Positions 58,301 to 64,000 of a stretch of 64,000 bases of DNA are shown piece after piece. Made by a program: the position numbers and the translations under genes. Numbering within the stretch: the stretch's first letter is position 1; every line of letters starts with the position of its first letter. Below the pieces are notes generated by a model. It made no database searches. It worked only from the letters and a program-made list of their open reading frames with translations, and was not told the DNA's origin. The stretch is from Viola odorata (lineage: Eukaryota > Streptophyta > Magnoliopsida > Malpighiales > Violaceae), in NCBI GenBank assembly GCA_963691705.1, contig OY829539.1, forward strand, positions 9,178,501-9,242,500, written 5' to 3'.

Positions 58301-58395
58301 GTGCAAAAACTCGAAGTCAGAGAATTGATCTTCTTCTCCATCATATGCTAAGTGCTGAGCTGGGAGAAACAGAGCAGCAGTCCTCAGAGGCTTAA
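43317..58395 (+). CDS. TPC1: Two-pore cation channel 1 (slow vacuolar channel), 749 aa, 23 exons
   Basis: 23 GT-AG exons join in one frame: 43317-43484, 44147-44290, 44375-44479, 44841-44936, 46222-46352, 46737-46797, 47007-47173, 48350-48455, 48542-48619, 49304-49365, 49866-49938, 50769-50834, 50920-51060, 51856-51913, 53589-53696, 54494-54557, 55069-55237, 55736-55800, 56091-56181, 56788-56874, 57930-58007, 58168-58205, 58302-58395. TPC1 is the calcium- and voltage-gated cation channel of the vacuole membrane. Seen: an EKPLL motif at residues 4-8 like the vacuolar dileucine signal; two six-helix domains; pore-[13 protein letters not shown]-hands at about 340-410; the domain-II voltage sensor with R551, R554 and R557; pore-II GNWQAW. 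By hand alignment E464, D468 and E470 keep three luminal calcium ligands, while N471, D619 and N620 differ. A Stowaway MITE lies upstream and the E2 gene converges downstream. Confidence 0.95.
47990..48050 (+). repeat. SINE-like tRNA-derived remnant in TPC1 intron 7
   Basis: TAGCTTAGTGAT (47996-48007) resembles a Pol III box A and GAGTTCAAGTCC (48032-48043) a box B, with about 24 bases between them. The surrounding tRNA-like layout is typical of plant SINE heads. No tail or target duplication was found. Confidence 0.35.
48722..48745 (+). repeat. (ATT)n microsatellite in TPC1 intron 9
   Basis: About eight ATT units within a T-rich stretch. Confidence 0.9.
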
Positions 58396-59532
58396 CCTCA
58401 TGTCATATATGATTTCTGGTTAGTGATTTCTACCATATCTTTGAAGTTTCATTTTTGGCCCCCAAAGATCTAAATACACCAAAATCTGCAGACAATCACC
58501 TTCTGGGGTCATGATGTTAGAAATCTGCTAGAATTTTGTTTCTTTTCGGTTCATGAAAGAAATGTATGTGACGTGTGTATCATCATTGCCCCTTCAAACC
58601 AGGGCCTTAGTCACTACTCACTAGGTGATGTCCTGAATTAACCCTCCCCATAGGAGGACATACCACATGGTCCCACTTCTTACATAGTCCCACCTCCCTT
58701 GATTGCTCCTAAACTACAAACATGGCATCCTACTTGTAACTTGTACCGTGTTCTAAACTATGACTCGGATAATTCTTTGTTTCTTAACAGCGTTTGTGCC
58801 ACTCCTACTAGGGCAAGAGAATTGCTGAGAGGATGGATTCTCTTACTTGCTTTTGAACCTTGTTGCTGTTGGAAACAACTGTCCCGAAAAACGAACGCAG
58901 GTCTTTTCAGGTTTCACTATAATGCATGGGCATAGAAAATATGGGAAAGATCATCTGTGGTAGTGAGAAACTTTGAAATTAGCTACTATATATGCACATC
59001 ACTTTTGTTCGCAAAAGACATGTACAATTGTTATCACTGTCGATTTTTGTTGCTGTACAGTTTTGCATTAATTCGAGAGAAAAAGTACTGTCTTATGTTT
59101 TTTGCTATATCCTTTACTTACTGGGTTCTGATAATAAAATTTGCTTCTGTTTAGATTATTGTGAGGGCAGTGATATCCCTACGTCATATTGTTATTCCCA
59201 CACCCTTCCACTCAGAGAGAGATTTGGATTCCACGTGCTCCATTATGAACAAAATACCACCAGAAGAGAAGCATTATGACATGATAATGTAAAATCAGCA
59301 ACTGGTGAGTCACAAACTACATTATTCCAACCGTTATTATGCTCAGCAAAACATTTACAGTCAAATTAGAAAATTTGCATGAAACAACTGAGTCCCACAA
59401 GTTGGGAAGTAGTCATCCTCCCTACCAAACTGTACCCATCCATCCATCCCATAATCTCAAACTAGCATCGGTCCAACCACTTTTGTCAAAATTGCAACAA
59501 CAGTGGGTGGCCAGTTATTTCATTTCGTTCTA
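58396..59532. other. Convergent 3' region of TPC1 (+) and the E2 gene (-)
   Basis: 1137 bases separate the two stop codons. No other gene is seen. AATAAA at about 59134 (plus) could serve TPC1. The short open frames here lack any protein signature. Confidence 0.5.
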
Positions 59533-62500
59533 TTACTTCATCTGAAACTGCTCACAGTCAATCTTTCCGAATCTAGTGAATGTTGTAATGACAATCTTCA
59601 TCATCTGTCTTACATTATCTCGAAATCCCTGAGATCCTTTCTTGTCACAATCCCTGACATGCGCTACTCCATTCTCAACATTCACACAAGCCACTGTTGC
59701 ACCATCCACATATGCCTGACAGGCTACCAAAATATCACGTGCACGAACGTGGAAATGACCGGCGACAAAATCTTCAAAATGCTGCAATCAAACAATTGAG
59801 TAGTAAATCAGTCAGGGTATTAGTAAGCCACAACGTTAACAGTGCAACCCTACAAATGCAACTACACAGGACCTGGAATCCTTTCTAACATAGACAAGAC
59901 GGAAGAATATGAGAGGATAAAAAAATAAATTTATCCAATCTCTTCAAAACAAGAAACTAATGGCAAGAGGGCAATCAAAATGAGAAATAAAGTAGAATAA
60001 AAGGAGAGAATTTCTGTATGAAAACTTAATCTCCATATGCACAAGAGTTCAACTATCAACCCCAAACCGCCCAAGAGACAATATACAAGAACCAAAATAT
60101 TCTTCTAATTCACAGCAATTCAAACCATGTGGTACAAGTCAGTCCGGTTTTACCACAATGCAAATCATATACGCAAATCCAATAGAAGAATAAATCAGTG
60201 GATTTGATGTGGCCGAGTAAATAAAATGTGGAAACTTAAATGGAATCCATAACAGAACAAAAATAGAGGCCCCTTCACCTATTAACCAGACGTAGGTCTC
60301 TTGGTTTTGCTTGTTTCAATAATTAATGAAGAAAAGCCCTTGACAAAATCACGCCTACTTAACAATTTAAAAACACCATCATTTACACACCTACATTGAG
60401 GATTTACAAAAGCTTATAATTATTATTCAAAATTGAGGAAGCAAATGCTAATGGCAAATGATAGATGCATGGAAAATGCAAGAAATGAGATACAACAATG
60501 CCAGTGAAAATTTGGTCAAGCTCAAGTCATGAATGCCACAGAAAGAAGAGACAATGTTGACCACGATCAACCAAATCACTAGGCGAAAATATTTATTTGA
60601 CGAAAATAAAAATCTAAGTGTGAAAAATCAAACCATAAAAGCCTTCAGCCAAAAAGAGGCAATGCATCAATGAACAGCAATGGTTAGTGTAATCATACCT
60701 TTGGCGGTCTTCTTAATGTATACACCATAGTCTTCAAAGAAAGAATAAACACATTCTCACTGTACGCATTGGATTGTCTATCCCCCTCTGCCCCTGTATA
60801 TCTTTCATAACCAGGCTCATTGAAGAATGGTCTTGTATTTAGAATAAGTGCTTGTATAGAGACCAAAACTTGTAGCATGGTTGACTGCCCTTTTAGCCAC
60901 TGCTCTGTCTCTTTTCCACTCCAGGTTCCCAAAAGGCTGAGGCACACTTTCCCACATTCATACAGATTAGGATTTATTCGGAGCCCACCTGAGTAATAGT
61001 ATACCATCTGCCAGAAAAGTTCATAAGCTCATATTTAGATGGATTGTAAAATCCTCATAAATATCTAAACATGGAGGTGACAAAAATACATACTGGTGGT
61101 GAATCAGGATAGTTGGTAGGGAAAAGACAATCAAAGACGAAGAGGCCATCATGGTATGGAGTGCCAGAGGGTCCAAAAATTACAGCCCTCAAAAGGTCCA
61201 TCCTTGATTCATAGACTCTGACAAATATTGTATCTGGAAGCAAAAGAGAAAGACCCAGCCATCTAAATAGCTGATGTATTGTAATAAACAGCAAAAGGAA
61301 AGTGGAAATTTCTAGTGTGCAAGGATGGTTAAGATGCAATAACCTTCATAAAAAGAATGGATAACCTTTACTTTCATAAAACATATTCAGAACTTACCTG
61401 GCAAGTCCTTCTCCAGAATTTTATATTCATTTGTAATTTTCTTAAGCCAGTCATTAGGAGGCTACCAAAATGGAAGTTAAGAAGATTAGAAAACAGTAGA
61501 AGCAAGTAGATTGCACACACTAACATGTTATGCAATGTGTTCAGTGTATGACTTACCTTCTGCTCTATGAAACCCGCTCCCTTGTAGTGATGATCTGAAA
61601 AATCTTCCACACTATCAAACTGCTTAAATTCCTTGTATCTTTGCAATATGGTAACCACAGATGCTGCTTGACTTTCATTTCCTTCAGGAGGGCCAGAACT
61701 AATACTCTCCTTTTTGGTTTCGGCATCAGCAAAACCACAAAATTCACTCTTGCTATTAACACCCGAACTGCTTGCGCCAGACACATTCCCATTTCCACTG
61801 GGTATAGGCTCCTTCAACCATGGGAGTGAAATCTCTACTCCAGTAGGAAGATCCACGTTGTCAAATTGAGATTGTATTTTCAAGTAATCATCTTCACCAT
61901 CATCATATAAATAATCATCGTTGTCGTCATAATTGGAACCATCCTCATCCTCCAAATAATCCATGTCATCGTCGTCATCATGATAAGACAAATCAGAATT
62001 AGAACTATTATTATTAAGATCCTTTGAATTAATTGACGCAGAAGTAGATCCCTTCAGCTGATCACCACTGTCAGCTGATCCATTGAAGCTTACAGAATTC
62101 CCAACATCCTAAAAATCACAAACAAAACAAAGCGATGTGAATCAAAAGAGGAAAAATGAAAAATAACTAATGCATCAATCTTAAATTTAGCATCCACGCT
62201 GACTTCACATGTCACAAGCCAAACAATAGTTTCAACATAAAAAAACAGCATGGGGTGTAATAAGTAGTCCTATTCAATTGATATGACAGCATATCATGAC
62301 ATCAATGCATTAATACTGACTTCATTCGTGCATATGTGTGTGCATGCTGAGAATGATAAAACTACTGATATTTGCAGCAATTGTATGTTAGGAAGGAGAC
62401 TATTTAAGTTGTTTTTCTTAAGCAGTCTCAAAGAAAATTGTAAGTTAGACAAAATTCAATTGGAGTGTTTTGCAATCACCGAAAGAGAGCATTGTACAAA

Positions 62501-63202
62501 CAAAACATTGTTGTTTGATTTCCACAAACTAAAATACTGATTTTTTTTTTCTATAATGACCTGAATCAGTTTAGGTAATGTCAAATACACTCTATGATCT
62601 GTTTAAACAAGAGAATTGGTCGAACACATGGAGATAACCCAATTGCTTGAAAACATTGATCTAACTGGATAACATATAACCCATAACTGACACCAGGCAA
62701 GTTAGCAACAGACTAACAGGCAAGTTAGAAACTATTCATGTTTTGGTATAATTTCTTGACGGGTATAGCATTAACACTACCTTAATGGGTTGTTGGGGGT
62801 TTCCATCCGATACTTCAGATGGGTCTTCCTCACCATCAGCAAGCATCAAATTACAATCAGCAACCTAAACACCCAAACAAAAATTGCTGAAATAATTGAG
62901 CACTGAATCAAAGAATAAGACCAAAGATTTAAAATTTTGATCAACCAGAAGAGCAATTCACATATCCACCACTCCCACTGTGGTGTTACAGCATGTATTG
63001 AAAGCAATGCAAGTGCGCGCACTCACAAAATACAGGTAAAGCTATCCTCAGAAGGATGAATGAAATCAAATTAACAACAATTCAATTAGAAACCAAATAA
63101 GAAAAATCTTAAAAAATTGTTCGTCCATACCTGTTCCTGCTTGAGTTTTTTGTTGAGGTGAAGCGCGGAGTGAGACTGCATATTGCTTGCATCCAAATCC
63201 AT
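59533..63202 (-). CDS. Large ubiquitin-conjugating enzyme E2 of the UBC25/UBC26 type, 489 aa
   Basis: The seven exons on the minus strand are 63202-63131, 62864-62781, 62108-61557, 61461-61398, 61233-61094, 61007-60699 and 59781-59533. The joined frame is open for 489 residues. It accepts ubiquitin from E1 as a thioester and passes it to targets. Residues about 90-125 are strongly acidic (DDDDDMDYLEDEDGSN). The UBC fold covers about 230-400, with ESRMDLLRAVIFGPSGTPYH, then SGGLRINPNLYECGKVCLSL, where Cys326 is the catalytic cysteine, and STMLQVLVSIQALILN. The C-terminal extension ends KIDCEQFQMK. ATG 63202 fits the MDLDASNMQSH start in GAAAGATGG context. It matches the plant E2 group related to animal UBE2O and BIRC6. 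The exact orthologue is not certain. Confidence 0.9.
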
Positions 63203-64000
63203 CTTGAAAGAAAATAATTGAAAAAAACTCAAATTTTCCAGCTTTAACAGAAAAAAAAAAAGAGAAAAACAAAACCCAAAGCGAAGAGCTGATAAGAGGA
63301 AGAAACGGAGCATAATAATAGAGAGAGAAAAAAAACTCACGGACGGGCGTATAACAAACACGAAGCAAGAAGCACCAGAGGGCGAGGGTGAGAGCTTAAA
63401 GGCCGTCTCTAGTGGCGGCGATGGAGAGGACGTGATACAGTGATCGCATAGAGAAGAGGCGTACGCGCTCTCGCTTTTACATAGAGGGGAATTACTATCG
63501 TACGCAGGAAGGGAACAGAGCGGGTTGAGAAGATTGGGGGTTGAGATAGAGTGCGGAAGGGACTACGTTAGATGGGAACGTGGGATGTTTTAGTTGGTTC
63601 ACTTGTTTTGAGGGGATCTATGCGGTGGTGACGTGGAGGGGGTTCTCGTGTAATTTTGTACTTTTGTGTAGTTTCCAACTTCTCAGAATGTTTTTTGGTT
63701 GGAAAATGGGGATTGACGTGGAATAAAACATGGAAAGTGAGTTGCAACTTGCAAATATGGTTTACTTTTTTAGGATTTCTTCATTAGCAAAATCTAGCTG
63801 GGCAACTACCTCGGCTACAACCCAATTATTATTATCATTTGTGAACGATAAGATTATGAGATTGATCGTTGAGCAGCTGCTAGAAGTGACCGACCCTTAA
63901 AAGTAAGGTCAAAACGGATTGATAGACTTTACCTATTTAATAGTGATTTTTTTAATAAGCGGATTGATCCGGCTTAACTCGTTAATTAGAAAAGTTTAAA
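63203..64000. other. Promoter and leader region of the E2 gene
   Basis: The part to about 63350 is A/G-rich on the plus strand (CT-rich in the E2 leader). No good TATA box was seen. The remainder is ordinary intergenic sequence and becomes AT-rich at the end. No second gene is visible. Confidence 0.4.

Noticed and set aside
63086..63361. Longer N-terminus of the E2 enzyme from the upstream ATG at 63361
   Set aside because: The upstream part is hydrophobic, low-complexity translation of a CT-rich leader. The ATG at 63202 starts sensible sequence.

Overview
The window is nuclear DNA of a flowering plant, most likely a eudicot. The evidence is three plant-type genes with GT-AG introns (a callose synthase, the vacuolar two-pore channel TPC1 and a large plant E2), together with Athila- and Tat-type Ty3 retrotransposons and Stowaway/Tourist MITEs. 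All exon coordinates were read by hand from splice sites, and the family names come from recognised motifs. No search was run.

Left part (1-25.9 kb): nested and broken LTR retrotransposons. The youngest layer is a 15.3-kb Tat-lineage element on the + strand (3247-18553). It has 570-bp LTRs that differ at about 8 sites and a perfect 5-bp target duplication (TTCTG). It carries gag, pol with two RNase H domains, two families of tandem repeats, and an accessory block of minus-strand genes. It sits inside the gag gene of an Athila-like element on the minus strand (1-20969). The 5' LTR of that Athila copy is complete, and its pol stops inside the RT/RNase H region and joins directly to LTR-start sequence at bases 1-18. 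The Athila copy in turn lies in the gag gene of a third Ty3 element (about 20970-23012, minus). Next come an Athila-like LTR with its primer binding site and a stub of gag (23013-24747, minus), and an LTR-like fragment with an 806-bp open frame (+).

The most unusual content is the antisense block of the Tat element. Two full-length, intron-containing paralogous genes (A, 13879-15998; B, 11134-13251) each have a Transposase_28-like N-terminal domain and a coiled-coil C-terminus. Two shorter antisense ORFs (C, D) lie nearer the 3' LTR. TATA-like boxes lie upstream of B, C and D. The 7-mer CGTTAGC/GCTAACG recurs about 20 times through this element, where about two would be expected.

Right part (27.6-64 kb): four ordinary host genes. 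They are a DUF1421/UBA-like protein (+, 3 exons, 542 aa), callose synthase of the CalS12/GSL5 type (+, intact single coding exon, 1776 aa), TPC1 (+, 23 exons, 749 aa) and a UBC25/26-type ubiquitin-conjugating enzyme (-, 7 exons, 489 aa) that converges on TPC1. The spaces between them hold a Tourist-like and two Stowaway-like MITEs, an (ATT)22 microsatellite, a SINE-like remnant and AT-rich DNA. TPC1 has neutral or changed residues at luminal calcium-sensing positions, which predicts a channel less inhibited by vacuolar calcium.
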